From contig PMMJ01000313.1 in NCBI GenBank assembly GCA_003162255.1, positions 167-14,016 of the forward strand: a DNA stretch of 13,850 nt, written 5' to 3'. Source of the stretch: Acidobacteriaceae bacterium (GTDB lineage: Bacteria > Acidobacteriota > Terriglobia > Terriglobales > Acidobacteriaceae). The position numbers and the translations under genes were made by a program. The notes beneath the pieces were generated by a model. That model searched no databases. It was not told the origin of the DNA and saw nothing but the letters and a program-made list of their open reading frames with translations. Positions 1-6,062 of this stretch are shown piece after piece (within the stretch, counting starts at the first letter, position 1; every line of letters begins with the position of its first letter).

Positions 1-726
1 CAGTCCCGCCCCGAACAGGTCGAGAGCACTTATCTCCCTCCCAAAAGCGTGCCCGCCCTGGCGCAGCGGAATAACTGCTATTCCATCGCCTACACCTACA
101 GCGAGCCGGTGATCTTCAGCGAGTTCGTCATAGATGCCGCCGATGCTGGACACGAAGCTGGCGTCCGCAGCGTGGTCGTGTCGAATGGCTACATCCAGAA
201 CGAAGCATTGAAAACAGCGTATGGAAAGATGGACGCGGTCAAGATCGATCTGAAAGCGTTCACCGAATCGTATTACCGGGACGTTGTCACCGCGGAATTG
301 AAGCCGGTGCTGGAAACGCTGGTCGCGCTGAAAAAGATGGGCAAGTGGACCGAGGTCGTTTATTTGGTGATACCCACGCTCAACGACAGCGACGCTGAGT
401 TCCAAGGCCTGGCGCGGTGGATGAAGACGAACCTGGGCGTGGATGTGCCCGTACACTTTACGCAATTTCATCCGGAATATCTTTTGAAGAACTTGCCCAT
501 CACGCCCATTCCAACCTTGGAGCGGGCCAAGGCGATTGCCGATGCCGAGGGGCTGCACTACGTGTACGTCGGCAATGTGCCAGGACATCCAGCACAAAAT
601 ACTTACTGCCCTAAGTGCCGCCGCATGGTGGTGGAACGCGTAGGGTTCACGGCGAGTCAGATGCTCATCCGCAAGGGCGCTTGTCCTTTCTGCAGCCAGG
701 CAATCCCGGGCATTTGGCACGCATAA
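1..726 (+). CDS. amrS: AmmeMemoRadiSam system radical SAM enzyme, C-terminal part (5' end outside window)
   Basis: The frame is open from base 1, giving the last 241 residues of a radical SAM protein; the family is usually about 330-370 residues, so the N-terminus with the CxxxxCxxC-type 4Fe-4S motif lies upstream. Family signatures seen in order are SIAYTYSEP, VVSNGYI, KIDLKAF, YLVIPTLNDS, the stretch from HFTQFHPEY to ITPIPTLERA, then VYVGNVPGH. The C-terminal tail has two CxxC pairs (CPKC, CPFC), a likely zinc ribbon or auxiliary metal site, ending in IPGIWHA. Family knowledge: these enzymes resemble pyruvate-formate-lyase-activating enzymes and co-occur with Memo and AMMECR1 proteins, but their substrate is unknown. 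The protein should be cytosolic. It is followed after 21 bp by the Memo-AMMECR1 fusion, almost certainly in one operon. The GTG at 49 is internal, because conserved sequence (YLPP, shortly before it) continues upstream in frame. Confidence 0.93.
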   Translation, partial: QSRPEQVESTYLPPKSVPALAQRNNCYSIAYTYSEPVIFSEFVIDAADAGHEAGVRSVVVSNGYIQNEALKTAYGKMDAVKIDLKAFTESYYRDVVTAELKPVLETLVALKKMGKWTEVVYLVIPTLNDSDAEFQGLARWMKTNLGVDVPVHFTQFHPEYLLKNLPITPIPTLERAKAIADAEGLHYVYVGNVPGHPAQNTYCPKCRRMVVERVGFTASQMLIRKGACPFCSQAIPGIWHA

Positions 727-730
727 GCGC

Positions 731-739
731 GGAGGAGGG
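731..739 (+). promoter_or_regulatory. Ribosome binding site of the Memo-AMMECR1 gene
   Basis: The purine run GGAGGAGGG lies 8 bases before ATG 748 but only 2 bases before TTG 742. This favours ATG 748 over the longer TTG-initiated frame. Confidence 0.8.
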
Positions 740-747
740 TTTTGCAT

Positions 748-2364
748 ATGAGTCTTTCTCGTATGAATCTGGGAATGCGGTTCAGAATCTGTTCGGCGAC
801 GGTCTTGTTCCTCGCGACTCTTTTGGTTGCGGCGCCGCAGTCTTGCGTGGCTGGCAATCCGCAGGCGGTGAGGCAGTCGGGAGTCGCGGGCGGCTTCTAT
901 CCGTCCGACCCCAAGGCGCTCACTGCCATGATCGACGACCTGCTGGCGCGCGCCTCTTCATCTCAGCCGCCGATCGACGATCCGATTCTGGCGGTCGTCG
1001 CGCCTCATGCGGGCTATCAATACTCCGGCCCGGTGGCCGCTTACACTTACGCGGCGCTGAAGGGACGCAAGTTCTCGCGGGTGGTGGTGATCGCGCCATC
1101 CCATTTCGAATATTTTGATTTCACCTCGGTTTACGATGGCGACGCCTACGCCACTCCGCTCGGCGAGGTGCGTGTGGACAAGGCGTTCGCTGCGCAGTTG
1201 GCGAAAATGAGCCCGACCATCCAGCTATCGAGTCGCGGACACACTCCCACCAAAGAGGGCGCCGAACACGCGATCGAAGTGCAGTTGCCGTGGCTGCAAC
1301 GTGTGTTGGGAGATTTTGAGCTGGTGCCGATCGTCATGGGAGAGCAGGGCTACGAAAAGAGCCGCGCTCTGGGCGTGGCCCTGGCAAAACTGATTCAGGG
1401 ACAAGACACACTGATCGTAGCCAGTTCCGATTTGTCGCACTATCACCCCTACGATGACGCGGTGAAGATCGACCATAAAACGCTGAACGCGCTCCAGGAG
1501 TGGGACTACTTCAGCATGTCGAACAACTTCCAGGCGCGCATCTGGGAAGCCTGCGGCGGCGCGCCCATTGTCGCAGCCATGATTGCCGCGGAACGAATGG
1601 GAGCGAACGAGGCCCGAGTGCTCAAGTACGCCAACACCGGCGACGTCACAGGGGACCATTCGCGCGTCGTCGGCTACAGCGCCGACGTCTTCTTGAAGAC
1701 GCAAGGCGGAAAACCAGCCGGGAAGCCGTTTTCGCTGACCGGGCGCGAGAAAAGTGAACTCCTGGCTTTGGCCCGCAAGTCGGTCGAGCACGCTGTACGG
1801 GAAGGAAAGATCTACGAAGCCGATGCAAGTTCGAGCGAATTGCTGAATCAGGAGCGCGGCGCGTTTGTAACGCTGAAAAAAGCGGGAGAATTGCGCGGCT
1901 GCATCGGATACACGTCCTCGTTGAAGCCCTTATACCTGACCGTGCGCGACACAGCCACATTCGCCGCTCTGCGCGACCCTCGTTTCCATCCTGTATCGGC
2001 CTCGGAATTGCCGCAGCTCGAATACGAAATCTCGGTGCTCTCACCGCTGCGGCGCGTGCTCGACGTTCGGCAGATCAAAGTCGGCCAGCACGGCCTGCTG
2101 ATGAAGAATGACACCCACGAGGGCCTTCTGCTTCCGCAGGTTCCAGTGGAACAAAAATGGGGCCGGCCGCAGTTCCTCGAAGAAACCTGCGCCAAGGCGG
2201 GGATGCGCGCCAGTTGCTGGAAGGATGAGAACACAGACATCTTCGAGTTCACAGCCGTCGTGTTTGGAGACGCACAGCCCCAGGCGCTTACGCCCGAGAC
2301 GCCCTTGACTCCACAGCCACCCGGGCGGCCAGCAGCGCAGGAGCCAGGTTCACCGCCGCACTGA
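748..2364 (+). CDS. amrB-amrA: Exported Memo (AmrB) - AMMECR1 (AmrA) fusion protein
   Basis: This 538-residue protein joins two families that are often separate genes. Residues about 1-37 look like a Sec signal peptide: arginines, a hydrophobic core (about 14-29) and a small-residue end (CVAG). The Memo domain spans about 40-318. It has the three residues that match the metal-binding site known from human MEMO1: His87 (VAPHAGYQYSGP), His119 (APSHFEYF) and Cys269 (EACGGAP), plus SSDLSHYHPYDD. The AMMECR1 domain spans about 329-507 with the hallmark LRGCIGY (382-388) and a TATFAALRDPRF segment. A Pro-rich tail of about 30 residues follows and is encoded opposite the 3' end of the converging gene. 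ATG 748 was chosen for its strong ribosome binding site. Family function is unresolved: MEMO1 binds iron or copper, AMMECR1 has no firm activity. The signal peptide is unusual next to a cytosolic radical SAM gene. Domain identity is near certain; export is inferred. Confidence 0.93.
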   Translation: MSLSRMNLGMRFRICSATVLFLATLLVAAPQSCVAGNPQAVRQSGVAGGFYPSDPKALTAMIDDLLARASSSQPPIDDPILAVVAPHAGYQYSGPVAAYTYAALKGRKFSRVVVIAPSHFEYFDFTSVYDGDAYATPLGEVRVDKAFAAQLAKMSPTIQLSSRGHTPTKEGAEHAIEVQLPWLQRVLGDFELVPIVMGEQGYEKSRALGVALAKLIQGQDTLIVASSDLSHYHPYDDAVKIDHKTLNALQEWDYFSMSNNFQARIWEACGGAPIVAAMIAAERMGANEARVLKYANTGDVTGDHSRVVGYSADVFLKTQGGKPAGKPFSLTGREKSELLALARKSVEHAVREGKIYEADASSSELLNQERGAFVTLKKAGELRGCIGYTSSLKPLYLTVRDTATFAALRDPRFHPVSASELPQLEYEISVLSPLRRVLDVRQIKVGQHGLLMKNDTHEGLLLPQVPVEQKWGRPQFLEETCAKAGMRASCWKDENTDIFEFTAVVFGDAQPQALTPETPLTPQPPGRPAAQEPGSPPH

Positions 2365-4735
2365 GCCATGCCGTTTGCCAGAAGCCGAAAACTGGGATGA
2401 GATAAGTACTCAACAGCATGGCCCCCACACACCCACCGAATAGGTCGAGGGCGTAGAGCACTCCTACGCCTGTACCCGCGCTCGCTTTCGGACTTCTGTC
2501 GCCAAGGTAAATTTCCGTGGCGACGGGGAATTGATAGCCGCCTAGCATTCCGCCCAAGCCGGCTAACGCGGGAAAAACAAACTGTGCGGTCAGCAGCGTT
2601 GCGGCTCCGCTGGAAGTTTGCGAGAGCAGGCGCACCAGGAAGATCAGCGCGGGCGCCGAGAGAGCGAGAAGGAACTGAATGACAGCAATGGCGCGGAATG
2701 GTGAGGGCGCTGGTACAGGTACTGGTGGTGATAAATGTTCGCTGGAGCGGACTCTGCGAATGCCCAGCCAAGTCCCGAGAGCGATGCCCGCCATAAACAT
2801 GGCGATCAAAATTGCGAGCTGATGGTACACGTAGCCGTAGACAGACTGGAATGCCAGCAGCAAAAAGATCTGGAGAGCCATCAGGGTGAAACCGGTTGCC
2901 GCCATACAGAAGGCCGCGGAAGCACGCGAGGCTCTCTCGCGACCGGGCAAATATGCCAGAAGAACCGCCAACAACAACAGAATGGCGAGGGCGTTTACGA
3001 CAATGCGAGAGAAAGCGACGTGCGCCGCGGCCTGGAACCAGTGGGAGTAGCCCAGCTTGAATTGCGCGCTCCAGAGCACAATGTCGAAGTAATACGCGAT
3101 CGGCTCGAAGTCGCGATTGACGGGCGTTGCGGGCAGCGGTTGCAGCAGTTCGCGAACCTGCGCCATGCGATCCGGCATCATGCGAAACGGAATGAAATAT
3201 TCCCGCACATATAAAGTCTGCAGATTCCGCGCTTTCAGCCTGGAAATCAGTAGTTGCGGGTCGTCGCTTAGGAGACCGGGCTGCAGCGCGCCAAAAAAGT
3301 GGATGGTCTCGCCGGGGATTTCGTCCACATAGGGAAAAACTTCGCGCAAGGTGCGATGAATGCAGCGTAGAAACTCGGCGCGTTCTGGGCTGATGTAATC
3401 CTCCGACGCGCGCAGTTGCAGGGCGAGCAGTCCTCCCGCCGCCAGGTGTTCGCTGGCGGAGCGAAAGAACTCGTCAGTGTAGAACCGGTTCAACTGCGCA
3501 GTTTGCGGGTCGGGCAGATCGAGAATGATCACGTCAAACTGATCGCGAGAGGTTTTGAGATAGAGGCGGCCGTCGACGTAATGGATGTGGACGCGAGGAT
3601 CGTCACTGGTGCGGTCTGCACTCGTACGATCGGTAGCAAAAGGAGCAGACTGCGCGGGGAAGAACCGCCTCGCCATATCGATGAGCATGGGATCGAGCTC
3701 CACATAGTCGATGCGCTCGACCGTCGGATGCTTCAGGACTTGAACAACACTGCCGTTCGCGCCGCCACCGATGAGCAGAATTTTTTTCGGCGCAGGATGC
3801 TCCAGCAGCGCGTAATGGACCGCTTCTTCGGCGGCAGCCTCGTCGGGCACACTGGCCAGGATCACACCGTTGTCGTAGATGCTGCGAATACTGCCCGTCT
3901 CGATGACGGCCAAGTTGCCATAGATCGAGTTACGGGATTCCAATAAGTGAAATCCCCGCCACAGGCGCGCCTGCGAAGACCTGGCCAAAGATGGCGCAAC
4001 ATAGATAAGAAGAGGGATCGCCAGACATACTCCAACCGAAGCGACTGCCATAACTCGCTTGCGGCCTGCTCGCAATAACAGGATTGCAGCCATGCATAGG
4101 TTTAAGAGCGCGACGACGGTGGCGATCTGAAAGGACTCAAGAAAGCGCAGCAGCACGACGCTGGCCACGATCCCGCCCAAGGCCGAGCCAGCGGCCTCAA
4201 ACAAGTACGCCGAACTGGACGCGAGAGAAGTGGAGACGCCGGGCTCAACCCCACGCGTTTCTCCGTACATTTGTCTGTACATCCGGGTAGCTACGACGAA
4301 CAGGCACCCGGAGAGAACGCAAAACACACTGAGGCAAATAAGAGAGGTGAGCAGCATCGGCACGGGACCGGCTAGTTCGCCCGGTACCGTCTGAAAAAAG
4401 GCTTTGGACGCGCGGACCGCCCAGACCGTGGGCAGCAAGCTCAAGCCGAGCAAGCATTCGAGCGCCGCAACTGCCTTGCGAGCGTTGGTTCGACCGGGAA
4501 CGAACCGGCTGCCCAGGCTGCTTCCGGCAGCGGTCCACAAAAGCCACGTGGCCAGCATGATTCCCATCGAGATCTCATTCCCGTTGAAAACGACAATGAG
4601 TTCTCGCATGAGAACGATCTGGCCGATGACGGCGGTGAATCCAAGCAGGGCTAGAGCTGCCCTTGCGCCGAACCTTATCCCAGATGCAGGGCGCGACGAA
4701 CTCGTGGTTGTGAGGAACGCCACAGACAATTCCAC
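2288..4735 (-). CDS. Polytopic membrane protein with internal spermidine-synthase-like domain
   Basis: The protein has 815 residues. An N-terminal hydrophobic block (about 24-250, six or so membrane segments) precedes a soluble Rossmann domain (about 265-540), and further segments follow (about 575-805). The soluble domain resembles spermidine synthases: GGGANG at 323-328, the acidic end of beta-2 YVELDP (Glu346, Asp348), VDGR (Asp388), LDLPDP (Asp406, Asp409) and LNRFYTDEFF. True spermidine synthases usually have GGGDG and D-S-S-D-P, so the nucleotide fold is clear but polyamine synthesis is not; aminopropyl- or methyltransfer are both possible. It matches what is annotated as fused MFS/spermidine synthase. 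The GTG at 4735 lacks a clear ribosome binding site; GTG 4723, with GGTGGA upstream, is an alternative, and both precede the first membrane segment. It overlaps the Memo-AMMECR1 gene by 77 bp tail to tail and diverges from the DUF362 gene. Confidence 0.87.
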   Translation of the reverse strand: MELSVAFLTTTSSSRPASGIRFGARAALALLGFTAVIGQIVLMRELIVVFNGNEISMGIMLATWLLWTAAGSSLGSRFVPGRTNARKAVAALECLLGLSLLPTVWAVRASKAFFQTVPGELAGPVPMLLTSLICLSVFCVLSGCLFVVATRMYRQMYGETRGVEPGVSTSLASSSAYLFEAAGSALGGIVASVVLLRFLESFQIATVVALLNLCMAAILLLRAGRKRVMAVASVGVCLAIPLLIYVAPSLARSSQARLWRGFHLLESRNSIYGNLAVIETGSIRSIYDNGVILASVPDEAAAEEAVHYALLEHPAPKKILLIGGGANGSVVQVLKHPTVERIDYVELDPMLIDMARRFFPAQSAPFATDRTSADRTSDDPRVHIHYVDGRLYLKTSRDQFDVIILDLPDPQTAQLNRFYTDEFFRSASEHLAAGGLLALQLRASEDYISPERAEFLRCIHRTLREVFPYVDEIPGETIHFFGALQPGLLSDDPQLLISRLKARNLQTLYVREYFIPFRMMPDRMAQVRELLQPLPATPVNRDFEPIAYYFDIVLWSAQFKLGYSHWFQAAAHVAFSRIVVNALAILLLLAVLLAYLPGRERASRASAAFCMAATGFTLMALQIFLLLAFQSVYGYVYHQLAILIAMFMAGIALGTWLGIRRVRSSEHLSPPVPVPAPSPFRAIAVIQFLLALSAPALIFLVRLLSQTSSGAATLLTAQFVFPALAGLGGMLGGYQFPVATEIYLGDRSPKASAGTGVGVLYALDLFGGCVGAMLLSTYLIPVFGFWQTAWLSAAVNLAPALLAARVAVESRASRA

Positions 4736-4789
4736 CGGAGAAGAATTAGAATTTAGTTTCTTTTGAAAAGCAAAGGCAGGGAAACGAGC
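4736..4789. promoter_or_regulatory. Short AT-rich divergent promoter region
   Basis: Only 54 bases separate the start of the membrane protein (minus) from the start of the DUF362 gene (plus), so promoters for both must lie here or inside the coding ends. On the plus strand TAGAAT at 4747-4752 is a possible -10 element without a convincing -35. On the minus strand the AT-rich stretch around 4745-4758 could serve as a -10, leaving a very short leader. Both are weak by eye; shared control of the two genes is an inference. Confidence 0.35.
4778..4782 (+). promoter_or_regulatory. Ribosome binding site of the DUF362 gene
   Basis: AGGGA lies 7 bases before ATG 4790, which supports that start over the in-frame TTG at 4763, for which no purine-rich site is seen. 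Confidence 0.65.
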
Positions 4790-5779
4790 ATGCCGCCCAC
4801 TGAGAGCACGGTGCTAAGTCGTCGCGAGGCGCTCATCAAACTGCTCCGCCTCGGTGGAGTTTCCGCGGGCGCTGCCGGCTTGGGATTCTGGCTCAGCGAG
4901 CACAGCGCTCGGCCCGTGGCCGCCCTGGCAATGAATCTCAAGCGCAGTCATACTGTAGCGGCCGATCTGAGTTTGCCCGAGATGGCGATCATACAAGGAG
5001 ACGATCCCGCGCAACTGGCCCGGTCCGCGATCGAGGAACTGGGCGGCATGCGCCGCTTCGTTTCGCGGGCCGACATCGTTCTCGTCAAACCGAACATCGC
5101 TTGGGACCGCACTCCGGAGCAGGCGGCAAATACAAATCCCGCGGTGGTCGCCGAAGTCGTGCAGCAGTGCCTGAATGCGGGAGCGAAGCGGGTCATTGTG
5201 ACGGACGTCAGCTGCAACGATCCGCGCCGGTGCTTCGAACGGTCCGGCATTGCGGAGGCGGCGCGCCGCGCGGGCGCGGAGATTATTCTCCCCGATCCTG
5301 CCCGCTTCAAAGACGTGAACCTCGAGGGCAGTGTTCTGAGCAATTGGCCGGTTTTCGATCCCTTCCTGAATGCCGACAAGATCATCAACATCCCGATCGC
5401 CAAGCACCACAGCCTTTCCGGCACGACCCTGGGCATGAAGAATTGGTACGGCATTCTCGGTGGCCCCCGTCATCAACTGCATCAGAAGATTCACGAGAGT
5501 CTCGTCGACCTCGCCGACTTTGTGCGCCCAACTCTGACCATGATCGATTGCTACCGCGTGCTCATACGGAACGGTCCGACTGGCGGCAACCTCGAAGACG
5601 TGCTGCTCAAGAAGACGATGGTGGCCGGAACCGATCCCGTGGCGCTCGACGCTTACGTCGCCAAAGCCTACTGGAATCTGGACGTCTCGGCGCTGCCGTA
5701 TCTGCAAATGGCAGCGAAGCGGGGCTTGGGGACGTATGAGTTCGAGAAGGTCCGCACACGCACGAAGACGCTGTCATGA
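4790..5779 (+). CDS. TAT-exported DUF362 domain protein
   Basis: The protein has 329 residues from ATG 4790. Its N-terminus is a twin-arginine signal: SRREALIKLL (arginines 11 and 12), then a glycine/alanine-rich hydrophobic stretch to about 47. The DUF362 domain covers about 65-320, with VLVKPNIAW (97-105), TNPAVVAEVV, VTDVSCND, IPIAKHH, GMKNWYGILGG (215-225) and GTDPVALDAY (280-289). Many DUF362 proteins carry CxxCxxC ferredoxin motifs; this one has only scattered cysteines (about 127, 142, 148 and 254) and none in such motifs. No enzymatic activity is firmly known for the family. TAT export usually means folding, often with a cofactor, before transport, so a bound cofactor is possible but not shown. 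It diverges from the spermidine-synthase-like gene and sits one gene from amrS and amrBA. The longer TTG start at 4763 is less likely. Confidence 0.88.
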   Translation: MPPTESTVLSRREALIKLLRLGGVSAGAAGLGFWLSEHSARPVAALAMNLKRSHTVAADLSLPEMAIIQGDDPAQLARSAIEELGGMRRFVSRADIVLVKPNIAWDRTPEQAANTNPAVVAEVVQQCLNAGAKRVIVTDVSCNDPRRCFERSGIAEAARRAGAEIILPDPARFKDVNLEGSVLSNWPVFDPFLNADKIINIPIAKHHSLSGTTLGMKNWYGILGGPRHQLHQKIHESLVDLADFVRPTLTMIDCYRVLIRNGPTGGNLEDVLLKKTMVAGTDPVALDAYVAKAYWNLDVSALPYLQMAAKRGLGTYEFEKVRTRTKTLS

Positions 5780-5814
5780 CCTACAGAGACGACCGCTGAC
5801 TTGCGGGCGGCTGC

Positions 5815-5993
5815 GAAGAGAACTGCGTTGTAGTTGGCGACATCGCTAGGTCTCTGACCGCGTGAGTTTGCACTTGAAGCGTTGTGGTCTCCCAGGTCTC
5901 AAAATCGAGACCTGGGGCACCCACTCTTAGTACAGAGACACGCGGTCAGAGACCTAGAGCGAGTGCTCGCGAACCACAACGTAGTTACTCTTC
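5815..5993. repeat. Large nested imperfect inverted repeat (MITE- or REPIN-like candidate)
   Basis: Three paired layers can be read. The outer arms are 5815-5835 and 5972-5993; the reverse complement of the right arm matches the left at 19 of 21 positions with one extra base. The middle arms 5846-5864 (CTAGGTCTCTGACCGCGTG) and 5939-5957 are perfect over 19 bp. The core is the hairpin at 5891-5916. The right spacer between outer and middle arms holds its own small hairpin (GCGAG-TG-CTCGC, 5959-5970) and the left one a shorter one (CGA-CA-TCG). CGTTGTGGT at 5880-5888 repeats the sequence of the outer arm. No transposase gene is present. It could be a non-autonomous mobile element, a paired REP element, or a structured RNA or bidirectional transcription stop. 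Confidence 0.75.
5891..5916. repeat. Perfect 10-bp stem hairpin at the core of the inverted repeat
   Basis: CCCAGGTCTC and GAGACCTGGG pair perfectly across the loop AAAATC. No T-run follows on either strand, so it is not a classical intrinsic terminator. It looks like a REP-type palindrome. Confidence 0.8.
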
Positions 5994-6000
5994 TTCAGGC

Positions 6001-6015
6001 ACGGTACAATACCGT
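6001..6015. promoter_or_regulatory. 15-bp palindrome, possible operator or promoter element
   Basis: ACGGTACAATACCGT has 6-bp perfect arms around CAA and lies 47 bases before the UPF0182 start. TACAAT inside it resembles a -10 hexamer, though no good -35 is visible. A repressor bound here would block that promoter; this is inference from position and symmetry only. Confidence 0.4.
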
Positions 6016-6062
6016 TTCCTGAACTCTGATAACGAAAATACTTACAAGAACGGGGTGGAGCA

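Larger units (their letters stand above)
5780..6062. other. Intergenic region with nested inverted repeats
   Basis: These 283 bases between the DUF362 and UPF0182 genes hold no credible reading frame. Most is one large imperfect inverted repeat (5815-5993) with a central hairpin (5891-5916). A 15-bp palindrome (6001-6015) and a short AT-richer leader to the UPF0182 start follow. The 9-mer TACAGAGAC occurs at 5782-5790 and again at 5931-5939. Confidence 0.8.

Noticed and set aside
49..51. GTG as start of the radical SAM gene
   Set aside because: Conserved family sequence continues in frame upstream to the window edge, so the gene is truncated by the window rather than starting here.
1848..2771. 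307-codon open frame on the minus strand
   Set aside because: It overlaps both the AMMECR1 domain and the membrane protein, which are clearly coding; the product is Arg/Ser-rich and featureless.
4814..5707. 297-codon open frame on the minus strand
   Set aside because: It is a shadow of the DUF362 gene in GC-rich DNA; no signature or plausible start signal is seen.
5815..5993. CRISPR array
   Set aside because: The repeats are inverted and nested, not regularly spaced direct repeats.
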